The notes: generated by a model from the letters alone, not told the origin. A DNA stretch of 64,000 bases from Blastococcus carthaginiensis (GCF_030731085.1 NZ_JASNFN010000001.1:434001-498000), one strand, 5' to 3'. Positions 29,815 through 39,499 are shown, numbered from the stretch's first letter. A program made the numbers and translations.

Positions 29815-30626
29815 CCGCCACCGGACGACCGAAAGCGCCGGGTCTGCTCGACGGGAAGTTCTCACCCACCCGTCCGCTCGCCGCCAGCGGCAACCTGTTC
29901 GCCTTCGCGCTCGACGTGCTCCGGGCGCTCCCCAAGCGGCCGTTCCAGCTGCGCGAGTTCATCCAGCAGACGTGGTTCGTCGCGAGCGTCACCATCCTGC
30001 CGACGGCGCTGGTGGCCATCCCGTTCGGCGCGGTCATCGCCCTGCAGCTGGGCTCCCTCACCCGGCAGCTGGGCGCCCAGTCCTTCACCGGGTCGGCGTC
30101 GGTCCTGGCGGTCCTCCGCGAAGCGAGCCCCATCGTGACGGCTCTGCTGATCGCGGGCGCCGGGGGATCGGCCATCTGCGCCGATCTCGGTGCGCGCAAG
30201 ATCCGCGACGAGATCGACGCGATGGAGGTCCTCGGCATCAGCCCGATCCAGCGGCTGGTGGTGCCCCGCGTGCTGGCGTCCATGCTGGTCGCCGTCCTGC
30301 TCAACGGGCTGGTCAGCGTGGTGGGCGTGGCGGGTGGCTACTTCTTCAACGTCGTCCTGCAGGGCGGCACGCCCGGCGCCTACCTCGCGTCGTTCAGCGC
30401 GCTGGCGCAGGTCGAGGACTTCTGGTCCGGGGAGATCAAGGCGCTGGTCTTCGGGCTCATCGCGGGGATCGTGGCCTCGTACAAGGGGCTGCGCGCCGGT
30501 GGTGGGCCCAAGGGGGTCGGGGACGCGGTGAACCAGGCCGTCGTCATCACCTTCCTGCTGCTGTTCGCGGTGAACTTCGTGATCACCGCGATCTACTTCC
30601 AGCTCGTGCCACCGAAGGGGCAGTGA
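29811..30626 (+). CDS. yrbEA: Mce permease subunit YrbEA (MlaE family)
   Basis: The 271-residue MlaE/YrbE-type permease has about five to six membrane segments. The characteristic loop IRDEIDAMEVLGISP, which contacts the ATPase, is at about residues 130-145. It follows SAICADLGARK. It pairs with YrbEB as the transmembrane channel of the Mce importer. GTG 29811 overlaps the ATPase stop (GTGA). Confidence 0.94.
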   Translation: MTATGRPKAPGLLDGKFSPTRPLAASGNLFAFALDVLRALPKRPFQLREFIQQTWFVASVTILPTALVAIPFGAVIALQLGSLTRQLGAQSFTGSASVLAVLREASPIVTALLIAGAGGSAICADLGARKIRDEIDAMEVLGISPIQRLVVPRVLASMLVAVLLNGLVSVVGVAGGYFFNVVLQGGTPGAYLASFSALAQVEDFWSGEIKALVFGLIAGIVASYKGLRAGGGPKGVGDAVNQAVVITFLLLFAVNFVITAIYFQLVPPKGQ

Positions 30627-31495
30627 TGGCGCTGCTCTCTCCGACCGACCGGATCCGGGTCGGGGCCCGCCGGCTGGGCCAGACCGTGTACCGCCGGCCG
30701 ATGGACGCCCTCGACGACCTCGGCGACCAGCTGAGCTTCTACGGACGCGCTCTCGGCTGGGTGCCGCGGGCGCTGCGCCGCTACAAGCGCGAGACGTTCC
30801 GGTTGCTGGCGGAGGTGACGTTCGGGACCGGTGCCCTGGCGGTCATCGGCGGCACCGTCGGCGTCATCGCCTTCCTCTCCTTCTTCACCGGCACGGAGGT
30901 CGGGCTCCAGGGGTACGCGGCCCTCGACCAGCTCGGCACATCGGCCTTCACGGGCTTCCTCTCGGCCTACTTCAACACCCGGGAGATCGCGCCGCTGGTG
31001 GCCGGCCTGGCGCTGTCGGCCACGGTCGGCTGCGGGTTCACCGCCCAGATCGGTGCCATGCGGATCAACGAGGAGATCGACGCTCTCGAGGTCATGGGGG
31101 TGCCGTCCCTGCCGTTCCTCGTGACCACGCGCATCGTCGCCGGCTTCGTCGCCGTCATCCCGCTGTACGTGCTGGGGCTCCTCACGAGCTACTTCGCGAC
31201 GCGGACCATCGCGACCCAGGCGTACGGCCAGTCCGAGGGCACCTACGACCACTACTTCAACCTCTTCCTGCCGCCGCAGGACGTGCTGTGGTCGTTCCTC
31301 AAGGTGCTGGTCTTCGCCGTGGTGATCATCCTCACCCACTGCTACTACGGGTACCGCGCGAGCGGCGGTCCCGCGGGCGTCGGTCTGGCCGTCGGACGGG
31401 CGGTCCGCTTCTCGATCGTCGCCATCAACGTCATCGACCTGTTCCTGTCCCTGGCCATCTGGGGATCGACCACGACTGTCCGGATCGCGGGGTGA
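30626..31495 (+). CDS. yrbEB: Mce permease subunit YrbEB (MlaE family)
   Basis: The 289-residue paralogue of YrbEA has the equivalent loop INEEIDALEVMGVPSLPFL and about six membrane segments. The longer hydrophilic N-terminus (residues 1-55) is typical of YrbEB. ATG 30626 shares one base with the yrbEA stop (TGATG). The frame is open far upstream but that part is a shadow of yrbEA. A 30-codon mini-ORF bridges the gap to mceA. Confidence 0.94.
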   Translation: MALLSPTDRIRVGARRLGQTVYRRPMDALDDLGDQLSFYGRALGWVPRALRRYKRETFRLLAEVTFGTGALAVIGGTVGVIAFLSFFTGTEVGLQGYAALDQLGTSAFTGFLSAYFNTREIAPLVAGLALSATVGCGFTAQIGAMRINEEIDALEVMGVPSLPFLVTTRIVAGFVAVIPLYVLGLLTSYFATRTIATQAYGQSEGTYDHYFNLFLPPQDVLWSFLKVLVFAVVIILTHCYYGYRASGGPAGVGLAVGRAVRFSIVAINVIDLFLSLAIWGSTTTVRIAG

Positions 31496-31584
31496 CGGCG
31501 GTGCCGAGAACGAGGACGCGGGTGCGCCTGGCGCGCACCGGCCGGGCCGGCGCGGAGCCGGGTGCCCCGGGAGGAAGGCGATGA
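31492..31584 (+). CDS. Candidate 30-codon coupling mini-ORF between yrbEB and mceA
   Basis: GTG 31492 overlaps the yrbEB stop (GTGA) and TGA 31582-31584 overlaps the mceA ATG (ATGA). The peptide is very basic at its start (MTAVPRTRTRVRLARTGRAG) and ends GAPGGRR. The GGGAGGAAGG ribosome-binding site of mceA lies within its last codons. It has no membrane segment and no similarity to the 77-bp repeat peptides. It exactly fills the only sizeable gap between the permease genes and the mce genes. Confidence 0.4.
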   Translation: MTAVPRTRTRVRLARTGRAGAEPGAPGGRR

Positions 31585-32954
31585 GGGGCCGGGGCGCGGT
31601 CATCGGCCGGCGTCTCCAGGGCCTGGCGTTCCTCGTCGTCCTGGTGCTCCTGCTGGGGCTGTCGGTGGCCGCCTACAACAAGGCGTTCACCGAGGTCGCC
31701 CGCGTCACGCTGGAGACCGACACCGCCGGCAACCAGCTGCAGGAGGCCTCGGACGTCAAGGTCCGCGGCGTCATCGTCGGCGAGGTGCGGGAGGTCCGGG
31801 CCGACGCCGACGGCGCGACCATCGAGCTCGCGATCGCACCCGAGCACCTCGAGCACATCCCGGCCGACGTGACCGCCCGGCTGCTCCCCAAGACCCTCTT
31901 CGGCGAGCGCTACGTCGCCCTGCAGGTCCCCGAGGAGGCGGGCGAGGAACGACTGGCCGACGGCGACGTCATCGGGCAGGACCGCGCCAGCAACGCCATC
32001 GAGCTGCAGCGCGTCATCGACGACACCCTGCCGCTGCTGCGCGCCGTGCATCCCGACGACCTGTCCTTCACCCTCGGCGCCGTCGCCGACGCGCTGCGGG
32101 GCCGCGGCGACGAGCTCGGCGCCAACCTGGCCGCCACCGGCGAGTACTTCGGCCGGCTCAACACCGTGCTCCCGGAGCTCCAGGCCGACATCTCCGGACT
32201 GGCCGACTTCGCCGAGACCTACGAGGGCGCCGCGGACGACCTGCTGGCGGTCCTGGACAACCTCGCGCTGACCAACGCGACGGTGGTCGACCAGGCCGAG
32301 ATGCTGCGCCGGACGTTCACGGTGGGCGCGGGCTCGGCGGCCGTGACCGCGGACTTCCTCGAGCGCAACGAGCGCAATCTGATCTCCCTGGCGGAGACGT
32401 CGCGGCCGGTGCTGGGCCTGTTCGCCGAGTACTCGCCGGTCTACCCGTGCCTCCTGGAGGGCCTCAGCCGCTCGGTGCCCAGGATCGGTGAGACGTTCGG
32501 CGCCGACGGCGACCCGTCGCTCAACCTGAACATCCAATTCCCGTTCCCGCCCCGCAGCCCCTACGCGCCCGGGGACCAGCCGGTGTACGCGGACACCGCG
32601 CCGCCGGACTGCCGCGGCCTGGACGCCATCGACCGCGAGATCGCCGAGGCGCAGGCGGGGGAGTACTACTGCCCCTACCCGCCCGCCGACGGCATCGAGT
32701 CCCCGGAGAGCGCGGAGCGCCCCGAGCCGGCCTGCTACCACGGAGGAGCGGACGACGGCGGGAACCCGGACAACGTGCCCGGTGCGCGGGCCGGGAACGC
32801 GCTGCCCGACGTGCTGGCCGGCTCGACCGCCGAGCTCGATTTCGTCCGCAGCATCCTCGCCCACCAGACCGGCGCCCAGGCCGCGGACGTCTCCGAGCTC
32901 GGCGCCGCGACCCTGGCTCCGTTCCTGCGCGGCAAGACGGTGATGCTGCGATGA
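31581..32954 (+). CDS. mceA: Mce family protein MceA
   Basis: The 457-residue protein has one N-terminal membrane anchor (about residues 12-32), the MCE domain (about 40-115, with GVIVGEVREVRADADGATIE and LFGERYVAL), a helical Mce region and a C-terminal hydrophilic tail. Six such proteins form the hexameric lipid tunnel of the Mce importer. ATG 31581 has GGGAGGAAGG upstream. The stop overlaps mceB by four bases. Confidence 0.92.
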   Translation: MRGRGAVIGRRLQGLAFLVVLVLLLGLSVAAYNKAFTEVARVTLETDTAGNQLQEASDVKVRGVIVGEVREVRADADGATIELAIAPEHLEHIPADVTARLLPKTLFGERYVALQVPEEAGEERLADGDVIGQDRASNAIELQRVIDDTLPLLRAVHPDDLSFTLGAVADALRGRGDELGANLAATGEYFGRLNTVLPELQADISGLADFAETYEGAADDLLAVLDNLALTNATVVDQAEMLRRTFTVGAGSAAVTADFLERNERNLISLAETSRPVLGLFAEYSPVYPCLLEGLSRSVPRIGETFGADGDPSLNLNIQFPFPPRSPYAPGDQPVYADTAPPDCRGLDAIDREIAEAQAGEYYCPYPPADGIESPESAERPEPACYHGGADDGGNPDNVPGARAGNALPDVLAGSTAELDFVRSILAHQTGAQAADVSELGAATLAPFLRGKTVMLR

Positions 32955-34015
32955 GCGGGCAGCTGAGAGGCCTGACCGGGCCGTTGGTCAAGCTGGTCGC
33001 GTTCGGGGTCGTGACCGTGCTCGCCGCCTATGTCCTCGTCAGCACCATCACCAACGCCGGCTACGGGGATCAGGTGACCTACCGCGCCCAGTTCACCGAC
33101 GTGGCCGGCCTGGTCGAGGGCGACGAGGTCCGCATCGCCGGGGTGCGCGTCGGTCAGGTGGTCGCCATCGGGCTCGGAGAGGGGACCGAGCGGCCGTCTG
33201 CCGAGGTGGAGCTCGAGGTGAGCGCCGACGTCCCGCTGCCCGAGGCGGTGGAGGCGACGATCCGCTACCGCAACCTGGTCGGCCAGCGGTACATCGCGCT
33301 CACCGAGGGGGAGGGATCCCAGGGGCGGACGCTCGACGAGGGCGCCGTCATCCCCCTGTCCCGGACGACGGACGCACTGGACCTCACGGTGCTCTTCGGC
33401 GGGTTCCAGCCCCTGCTGCAGGCCCTCTCGCCGGCGGACGTCAACCGGGTGTCCTTCGAGATCATCCAGGTCTTCCAGGGTGAGGGCGGGACCGTGGAGA
33501 GCCTCCTGGCGCACGTCGGTTCGCTCACCAACAGCCTCGCCGACCGCGACCAGGTCATCGGCAGCGTCATCGACAACCTGACCACCGTGATGGGCACGCT
33601 CGCCGACCGCGACCAGCAGCTGTCCGGCCTGGTCGTCAGCCTCCAGCAGTTCGTCACCGGGCTCGCCGGTGACCGCGAGGTCATCTTCGACTCCCTGGAC
33701 ACCATCGACCAGCTCGCGCTCGCCACCAGCGGCTTCCTGGAGGACGCACGGGCGCCGCTGGCCGCGGACATCAAGGCCCTCGACGCCCTGGCGGGCAACC
33801 TGGCCGACACCGGTGACGTGGTGGAGCGATTCCTGCAGACCGCTCCGGTCAAGCTGGACCTCACCACCCGCACCGCCATCAACGGCAGCTGGTTCAACTT
33901 CTTCATGTGCCGGGCCGGCGGGACGGTCACGCTCCCGGCCACGGAGCTCGACCCGGGCGGGCGGCCGGTCGCCCGCCCGTTCGAGTTCGAGAGCGGCGCG
34001 GAGGGGTGCAGCTGA
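32951..34015 (+). CDS. mceB: Mce family protein MceB
   Basis: The 354-residue protein has a membrane anchor (about 15-35), the MCE domain (about 40-120, with GDEVRIAGVRVGQVVAIG and RNLVGQRYIALTEG) and a helical tail of about 200 residues. It ends with a small Cys-containing C-terminus (FFMCRAGG..EGCS). The start overlaps mceA (ATGA) and its stop shares one base with mceC (TGATG). Confidence 0.92.
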   Translation: MSGQLRGLTGPLVKLVAFGVVTVLAAYVLVSTITNAGYGDQVTYRAQFTDVAGLVEGDEVRIAGVRVGQVVAIGLGEGTERPSAEVELEVSADVPLPEAVEATIRYRNLVGQRYIALTEGEGSQGRTLDEGAVIPLSRTTDALDLTVLFGGFQPLLQALSPADVNRVSFEIIQVFQGEGGTVESLLAHVGSLTNSLADRDQVIGSVIDNLTTVMGTLADRDQQLSGLVVSLQQFVTGLAGDREVIFDSLDTIDQLALATSGFLEDARAPLAADIKALDALAGNLADTGDVVERFLQTAPVKLDLTTRTAINGSWFNFFMCRAGGTVTLPATELDPGGRPVARPFEFESGAEGCS

Positions 34016-35043
34016 TGGCCCGCACCTCCACGAACTTCCGCGACCGCAACCCGGTGACCATCGGCGCGGTGAGCCTGACGGTCATCGCGGTGCTGGTGCT
34101 CCTCGCCTTCAACGCCCAGTCGCTGCCGCTGATCGGTGGGGGCACCGTCTACGAGGCGCAGTTCTCCGAGGCGGCGGGGCTCAAGGAGGACGACCCGGTG
34201 CGGATCGCCGGGGTCAAGGTCGGCACTGTCGAGAGCCTCCGCCTGGAGGACGGCGCGGTGACGGTCGCCTTCCGGGTGAAGGACGCCTTCGTCGGCGACC
34301 GCTCGGAGGCGGCCATCAAGATCGAGACGGTGCTGGGCGCCAAGTACGTCGCCCTCGTCCCGCGGGGATCGGAGCCGCTGGACCCCGACGCGCGCATCCC
34401 CCGCGAGCGGACGGCCTCGCCCTACGACGTCGTGGAGGCCTTCGCCGACCTGTCGTCGACGGTCCAGGAGATCGACACCGGGCAGCTGGCGTCGAGCTTC
34501 GAGGTGCTTGCCGAGACCTTCGCCGAGACCCCGGAGGAGGTGCAGACGTCGCTGCAGGGCCTCGCCCGGCTGTCGGACACCATCGCTTCGCGGGACGCCC
34601 AGCTCCGGGAGCTGCTGGGAGCGACCCGTCAGGTGACCCAGGTGCTCGCCGACCGCAACGGTGAGTTCACCCGGCTGATCCTCGACTCGAACACGCTCCT
34701 CGCCGAGGTGCAGGAGCGGCGGGAGCTGATCGACGCGATCCTGACGAGCACCCAGGAGCTGGCCAGGCAGCTCTCCGGCCTGGTCGACGACAACCGCGAG
34801 ACGCTGACCCCCGCCCTTCAGCAGCTGTCCCGGGTCACCGACATCCTGTCGCGCAACCGGACCGCGCTGGCCGAGACCGTGAAGGAGCTGGCCCCTTTCG
34901 TCCGGGTCTTCACCAACACCCTCGGCAGCGGTCGGTGGTTCGACAGCTTCGTCAACGACCTGCTGCCCACGGTCGTCGGCGCGGCCGCCTGCACGGCCGC
35001 CACCACGCCGGTGACCGGTTGCACCCAGGGAGGACAGGAATGA
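34015..35043 (+). CDS. mceC: Mce family protein MceC
   Basis: The 342-residue Mce protein has an anchor at about residues 15-36, the MCE domain (about 40-115, with DPVRIAGVKVGTVESLRL and VLGAKYVALVP) and a long coiled-coil-like helical region with repeated ELARQL/ELIDAI stretches. ATG 34015 was chosen over the longer open frame because it gives the anchor at the N-terminus and overlaps the mceB stop. Its C-terminus has two Cys. The stop overlaps mceD by four bases. Confidence 0.92.
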   Translation: MARTSTNFRDRNPVTIGAVSLTVIAVLVLLAFNAQSLPLIGGGTVYEAQFSEAAGLKEDDPVRIAGVKVGTVESLRLEDGAVTVAFRVKDAFVGDRSEAAIKIETVLGAKYVALVPRGSEPLDPDARIPRERTASPYDVVEAFADLSSTVQEIDTGQLASSFEVLAETFAETPEEVQTSLQGLARLSDTIASRDAQLRELLGATRQVTQVLADRNGEFTRLILDSNTLLAEVQERRELIDAILTSTQELARQLSGLVDDNRETLTPALQQLSRVTDILSRNRTALAETVKELAPFVRVFTNTLGSGRWFDSFVNDLLPTVVGAAACTAATTPVTGCTQGGQE

Positions 35044-36293
35044 GCGGCGCACTGCAGCGCGGTGTCGCGCTGGGGGCAGCGCTGGTGCTGCTCGCCGCGC
35101 TCGGCTGGACGGTCCTGCGCCCGGCCGGCGAGTACCGGGTGACGGCCTGGTTCACCGAGACCGTCGGCCTCTACCCCGGCTCCGACGTGCGGGTGCTGGG
35201 CATCCCCATCGGCACCATCGACGACGTCCAGCCGCTCGGCGACAAGGTGCGCGTGGAGATGAGCATCGACGACGACTACGACGTGCCCGCCGACGCCTCC
35301 GCGATCGTCCTGGCACCGTCGCTGGTGTCCGACCGGTACGTGCAGTTCGCGCCGGTCTACGACGGCGGCCCGACCCTGCAGGACGGCGCGGAGATCCCGC
35401 TGGAGCGCACCGCCATCCCGGTCGAGCTCGACGCCGTCTACGGCGCCCTGGACGAGTTGTCGGCCGCCCTCGGGCCCGACGGGGCGAACGCCGACGGTGC
35501 GCTGTCCGACCTCGTCGACGTCGGCGCGGCCAACCTGGCCGGCAACGGCCAGGCGCTCAACCGCACCCTCACCGGCTTCTCCCGCGCTGTGCAGACCCTC
35601 GCCGAGAACCGGGACGACCTGTTCAGCTCGGTCGAGAACCTGCAGACCTTCACCACCGCGCTGGCCACGATCGATGCCCAGGTCGGCCGGTTCAACACGA
35701 ACATGGCCGCCGTCGCCGGCCTGCTCGCCGACGAGCGGGCGGACCTGCAGGAGGCGGTCGCGCTGCTCACCGACGCGCTGGGCGACGTCGCCGGCTTCGT
35801 CCGGGACAACACCACCCTGCTCACCACGAACGTCGACCGACTGGCCGACGTGACCCTGGTGCTGGTGCAGCAGCGGGCGAGGCTCGCCGAGGTGCTCGAT
35901 GTCGCACCGGCCGCGCTGGGCAACCTCGCGCGCGCCTACAACCCCGACTTCGGCACCCTCGACACCCGGGACAACGGCCTCGGGTCGCTGCACGCGGAGG
36001 TCGTCGTCTGCGGTGTGCTCGCCCAGGTGGGCCGGATCGACCTGTCGGTCGACCTGCCGCTGCCGGTCGACCCGGCCGCGCCGCTGCGCGACGCCACGGA
36101 GCAGATCTGCGCGCGACTGCTCTCCGGGGACGCGAACGCGGACGGCAGCCTCGACGACCTCAACGCCAACGGCATCCCCGACTACGAGGAGCTGCGCCGG
36201 GCACTGCTGGGCGGCGGCGTCGCCGGTGGCGGGGGCGGTGGCGGCGGACTCCTGCCCGGGCTCGTGCCGGTCCTCCCCGTGGGTGACCGGTGA
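35040..36293 (+). CDS. mceD: Mce family protein MceD
   Basis: The 417-residue Mce protein has a short anchor (about 7-25), the MCE domain (about 30-105, with PGSDVRVLGIPIGTIDDVQP and LVSDRYVQFAPV) and a helical region. The C-terminus contains DANADGSLDDLNANGIPDYE, which looks like an EF-hand/thrombospondin-type-3-like Asp-rich calcium motif, and then a Gly-rich stretch. ATG 35040 overlaps the mceC stop and the GTGA at its end starts mceE. Confidence 0.91.
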   Translation: MSGALQRGVALGAALVLLAALGWTVLRPAGEYRVTAWFTETVGLYPGSDVRVLGIPIGTIDDVQPLGDKVRVEMSIDDDYDVPADASAIVLAPSLVSDRYVQFAPVYDGGPTLQDGAEIPLERTAIPVELDAVYGALDELSAALGPDGANADGALSDLVDVGAANLAGNGQALNRTLTGFSRAVQTLAENRDDLFSSVENLQTFTTALATIDAQVGRFNTNMAAVAGLLADERADLQEAVALLTDALGDVAGFVRDNTTLLTTNVDRLADVTLVLVQQRARLAEVLDVAPAALGNLARAYNPDFGTLDTRDNGLGSLHAEVVVCGVLAQVGRIDLSVDLPLPVDPAAPLRDATEQICARLLSGDANADGSLDDLNANGIPDYEELRRALLGGGVAGGGGGGGGLLPGLVPVLPVGDR

Positions 36294-37561
36294 GCCGGCG
36301 GGTGCAGCGGGCCGCTGCGTTGGCGGCCGCGACGCTGCTCCTCGGCGGCTGCGGGTTCCGCGGTGCCTACTCCTTCAGCCTGCCCGGTGGGGCGGACCTC
36401 GGCGACGCTCCGTTCACGGTGGAGATCGAGTTCCTCGACGTCCTCGACCTGGTGCCGCAGTCCGGTGTCCGGGTCGCCGACGTGCCGGTCGGCCGCGTCG
36501 AGTCGATCGCGCTGGACGCGGAGGACTGGACGGCGGTCGTCACCGTCTCCGTGAACGGCGACGTCGAGCTGCCGGCCAATGCCGTCGCGGCGATCCAGCA
36601 GTCGTCGCTGCTCGGCGAGAAGTACGTCGAGCTGGCTCTCCCCGGGAACGAGATGCCGGAAGGCCGCCTGGGCGAGGACTCCCGGATCCCGCTCGACCGC
36701 ACCAACCGCAACGTCGAGGTCGAGGAGCTGCTGGGGGCTCTCTCGCTGGTGCTCAACGGCGGTGGGCTGGCCCAGCTGCAGACGATCAACCGCGAGCTCG
36801 GGAACGCGCTGGAGGGGCGGGAAGCCGAGATCAAGAGCACCCTGCAGCAGCTCGACACCTTCATCGGGGGGCTCGACGCCCAGAAGGCCGAGATCAACCG
36901 CGTCCTCGACCGCGCCGACGAGCTGGCCGCCACCCTGGCCGAGCGGACGGCGACGATCGAGAACGCCCTGGACGCCATCGGTCCGGGTCTCGACGTCATC
37001 GACGAGCAGCGCGGCCTGCTGGTCTCGATGCTCGAGGGCCTCGACCGCCTGGGCCGCGTCGGCACGCGGATCATCGACCGGTCGGCGGCCAGCACGGTGG
37101 AGGACCTGGAGCTGCTGCAGCCGATCCTGAGCCAGCTGGCCGCCGCCGGCCCGGACCTCGCGAACTCGCTGGAGCTGCTGCTCACCTACCCGTTCCCCGA
37201 CAGCTCGCTCTCGGCGCTGAACTACCGGCAGGCGCAATCCGGCGGCACGGCGCTGTTCACGAACATGACCGCCACGGTGGACATGGACCTCACCCACCTG
37301 CTGTGCCGGTACGTCGTCGACCAGAGCGGCGCGCTACGGGAACTGCCGTTGCAGGAGGCCCTCACCCAGGGCAGGTGCGGTACCGAGGGAGCGACGGGGC
37401 AGGCCGGTGGCTCCGCCGGCGGAACGCCCGCCACGACGTCCGCCGCCGACCGCCCGTCGGGGCTCGGCGGCATCCCGGGACGAGTCCTGGACCAGGTCAC
37501 CGGGACCGGCCAGCCGGCGGGCCTCCTCGGCCTGCCCCCCGTGCCGGAGGTGGGGCCGTGA
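36290..37561 (+). CDS. mceE: Mce family lipoprotein MceE
   Basis: The 423-residue protein has a lipoprotein signal with lipobox LLGGC (C21), the feature that identifies MceE/LprN in mycobacterial operons. The MCE domain follows (about 40-115, with GVRVADVPVGRVESIALDAE and LLGEKYVELALPG), then a long helical region. GTG 36290 overlaps the mceD stop. It is probably anchored by lipid rather than a helix. Confidence 0.92.
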   Translation: MSRRVQRAAALAAATLLLGGCGFRGAYSFSLPGGADLGDAPFTVEIEFLDVLDLVPQSGVRVADVPVGRVESIALDAEDWTAVVTVSVNGDVELPANAVAAIQQSSLLGEKYVELALPGNEMPEGRLGEDSRIPLDRTNRNVEVEELLGALSLVLNGGGLAQLQTINRELGNALEGREAEIKSTLQQLDTFIGGLDAQKAEINRVLDRADELAATLAERTATIENALDAIGPGLDVIDEQRGLLVSMLEGLDRLGRVGTRIIDRSAASTVEDLELLQPILSQLAAAGPDLANSLELLLTYPFPDSSLSALNYRQAQSGGTALFTNMTATVDMDLTHLLCRYVVDQSGALRELPLQEALTQGRCGTEGATGQAGGSAGGTPATTSAADRPSGLGGIPGRVLDQVTGTGQPAGLLGLPPVPEVGP

Positions 37562-38832
37562 TCACCCGCAGCACCAAGCTGAAGCTGCTTGCCTTCGCCA
37601 CCCTGGCCGTCGTCGGGATGGCCTACCTGGGGTTCAAGTACGTCGGGCTGGACCGCGCGCTCCTGGGCGGTGGCTACGAGGTGGCGGCGGATTTCCGGGA
37701 CTCCGGCGGGATCTTCGTCAACGCCGAGGTCACCTACCGCGGCGTCGCGGTCGGCCGGGTGACGGACATGCAGGTCATCGACGACGGCGTCCGGGTGGTG
37801 CTCCGCATCGACCCCGACGCCGAACCCATCCCGGCCGACACCGACGCCGCGGTCGCCACCCGCAGTGCGGTGGGGGAGCAGTACGTCATCCTGCGACCCA
37901 CCAGCGCGGGCGAGCCGTACCTGGACGACGGGGCGGTCATCCCGCAGGAGCGCACCAGCACCCCCGTGCCGGTGGAGCAGATGCTCCTCAACCTCGACGA
38001 GTTCGTGGGCTCGATCGACCAGGAGAACCTGCGGATCGTGGTCGAGGAGCTCGGACGCGCCTTCGAAGGGGCCGGGGAGGATCTGGGGCGCCTGATCGGC
38101 AACGGCGACCTGCTCCTGGCCCGGGCTCAGGAGTCGCTGCCGCAGACCCTGCAGCTCATCCGGGACGGTCAGACCGTCCTCGACACCCAGCGGGCGAGTC
38201 GCACGGCGATCCGCCAGTGGGCGGCGGACCTGCGGTTGTTCACCGACACGCTGGTCGAGATGGATCCGGACCTGCGCAGCATCCTGACCGACGCGCCCGA
38301 CGCGGGGGAGGCGCTGCAGGGCCTGGTGGAGGACGCCGGTCCGGGGCTCGGCTCCCTCGTGCGCAACCTGGACATCCTCAACGGGGTGCAGATCCCCCGG
38401 CTGGACGGGATCCGGCAGATGCTGGTCACCTATCCCGACGCGGTCACCGGTGGCTTCACCGTCGTCCGCCGCGACGAGGACGGCGTGCTGCGCTCCCACT
38501 TCGGCTTCGTGCTGAACGCCGGGGAGCCGCACGCCTGCACGTCGGGCTACGTCGCCAGCGCGAGCACGCCCACCCGCGGTGCGGTCGAGAACGTGGACAC
38601 CGACGCGATCCACTGCCAGGTGGTGGACGGTGTCGACCCCCGGCCGGCTGACGGCTACGACGAGAACGGCAGCACCATCCGCGGCGCGCAGAACATCGGC
38701 CGGGACGGTGGGCGCGGGCTGACGACCCCCCAGGAGGAGATCGGGAACGGCGGCCCGCCGCCGGCGGGTGCGCTCAGCGAGGTGCTCAGCGGGCTCCTCC
38801 ACGCCAGCCCGATCGCCACGATTGCCGGCTGA
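37558..38832 (+). CDS. mceF: Mce family protein MceF
   Basis: The 424-residue last Mce protein has an N-terminal anchor (about 7-26), the MCE domain (about 35-115, with AEVTYRGVAVGRVTDMQVID and AVGEQYVILRP) and the helical part. The conserved HFGFVLNAGEPHACTSGY lies near the end. GTG 37558 overlaps the mceE stop (GTGA). The much longer open frame upstream is a shadow of mceD and mceE. It completes the A-F set, so the operon encodes a full hexamer. Confidence 0.92.
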   Translation: MITRSTKLKLLAFATLAVVGMAYLGFKYVGLDRALLGGGYEVAADFRDSGGIFVNAEVTYRGVAVGRVTDMQVIDDGVRVVLRIDPDAEPIPADTDAAVATRSAVGEQYVILRPTSAGEPYLDDGAVIPQERTSTPVPVEQMLLNLDEFVGSIDQENLRIVVEELGRAFEGAGEDLGRLIGNGDLLLARAQESLPQTLQLIRDGQTVLDTQRASRTAIRQWAADLRLFTDTLVEMDPDLRSILTDAPDAGEALQGLVEDAGPGLGSLVRNLDILNGVQIPRLDGIRQMLVTYPDAVTGGFTVVRRDEDGVLRSHFGFVLNAGEPHACTSGYVASASTPTRGAVENVDTDAIHCQVVDGVDPRPADGYDENGSTIRGAQNIGRDGGRGLTTPQEEIGNGGPPPAGALSEVLSGLLHASPIATIAG

Positions 38833-38884
38833 GCACCGGCATGCCGCCGTCCCACACCGAGCCAGGACAAGGAGAATCGCCCGC

Positions 38885-39499
38885 GTGATGAGCGAAGCGC
38901 AGGCACCCGCACGGGAGGAGGACGTGATCCCCCCGGCTTTCGGTGACGGGCTCACCGGCGCGCCGCGCAGCGGGCGCGATGCCGACGGTGACCGTCGCAC
39001 CCGGCCGTCCCTCCCGCTGGTCCCGACGCTGGCGGTGCTGCTCCTGGTGCTCCTCGCCGCGATCGCCGTGCTCTGGTCCACCCGCCCCGGGGAGTCGGCC
39101 GTCAGCACCGACGACTACGCCGAGGCGCTGCAGGCGGCGCGCTCGGGGGTCGTCGACCTGACCTCGTTCGACCACCTGACCCTCGACGACGACATCGAGC
39201 AGCTCAGGCAGATCACCACCGGGGACCTCCGCGAGGAGTCGGTGGCCGAGCTCGACGGCCGGCGGGAGGAGCTCACGGACCTGCAGGCCGTGGTGAACAC
39301 CGAGGTCGTCGGGGCCGGGGTCACCCGGGCCGGTGACGACGAGGCGACGGTGCTGATGGTGATCCAGTCGACGCAGGAGAGCACCGCGAACCCGCAGGCC
39401 CAGGTCACGCGGTACCGCATCAAGGTGGACCTGGCCAAGGTGGACGGGCGCTGGCTCCTGTCCGGGATCGCGGGGACGGGAAGCGCCGGCGATGAGTGA
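38885..39499 (+). CDS. Mce-associated membrane protein (Mas/Mam type), first
   Basis: The 204-residue protein has a hydrophilic N-terminus of about 40 residues, one membrane helix (about 42-62) and an extracytoplasmic domain with the alternating pattern VTRYRIKVDLAKVDGRWLLS near the end, as in mycobacterial Mce-associated (Mam/VirB8-like fold) proteins. GTG 38885 follows AAGGAG by ten bases; ATG 38888 is the next codon and equally possible. It overlaps the next gene by 8 bases. Confidence 0.75.
   Translation: MMSEAQAPAREEDVIPPAFGDGLTGAPRSGRDADGDRRTRPSLPLVPTLAVLLLVLLAAIAVLWSTRPGESAVSTDDYAEALQAARSGVVDLTSFDHLTLDDDIEQLRQITTGDLREESVAELDGRREELTDLQAVVNTEVVGAGVTRAGDDEATVLMVIQSTQESTANPQAQVTRYRIKVDLAKVDGRWLLSGIAGTGSAGDE

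Noticed and set aside
35899..37557. A 977-codon frame ending with mceF, suggesting a giant fusion protein
   Set aside because: The upstream 553 codons are out-of-frame shadows of mceD and mceE with low-complexity Arg/Pro/Gly composition. The GTG at 37558, overlapping the mceE stop, gives a normal MceF.
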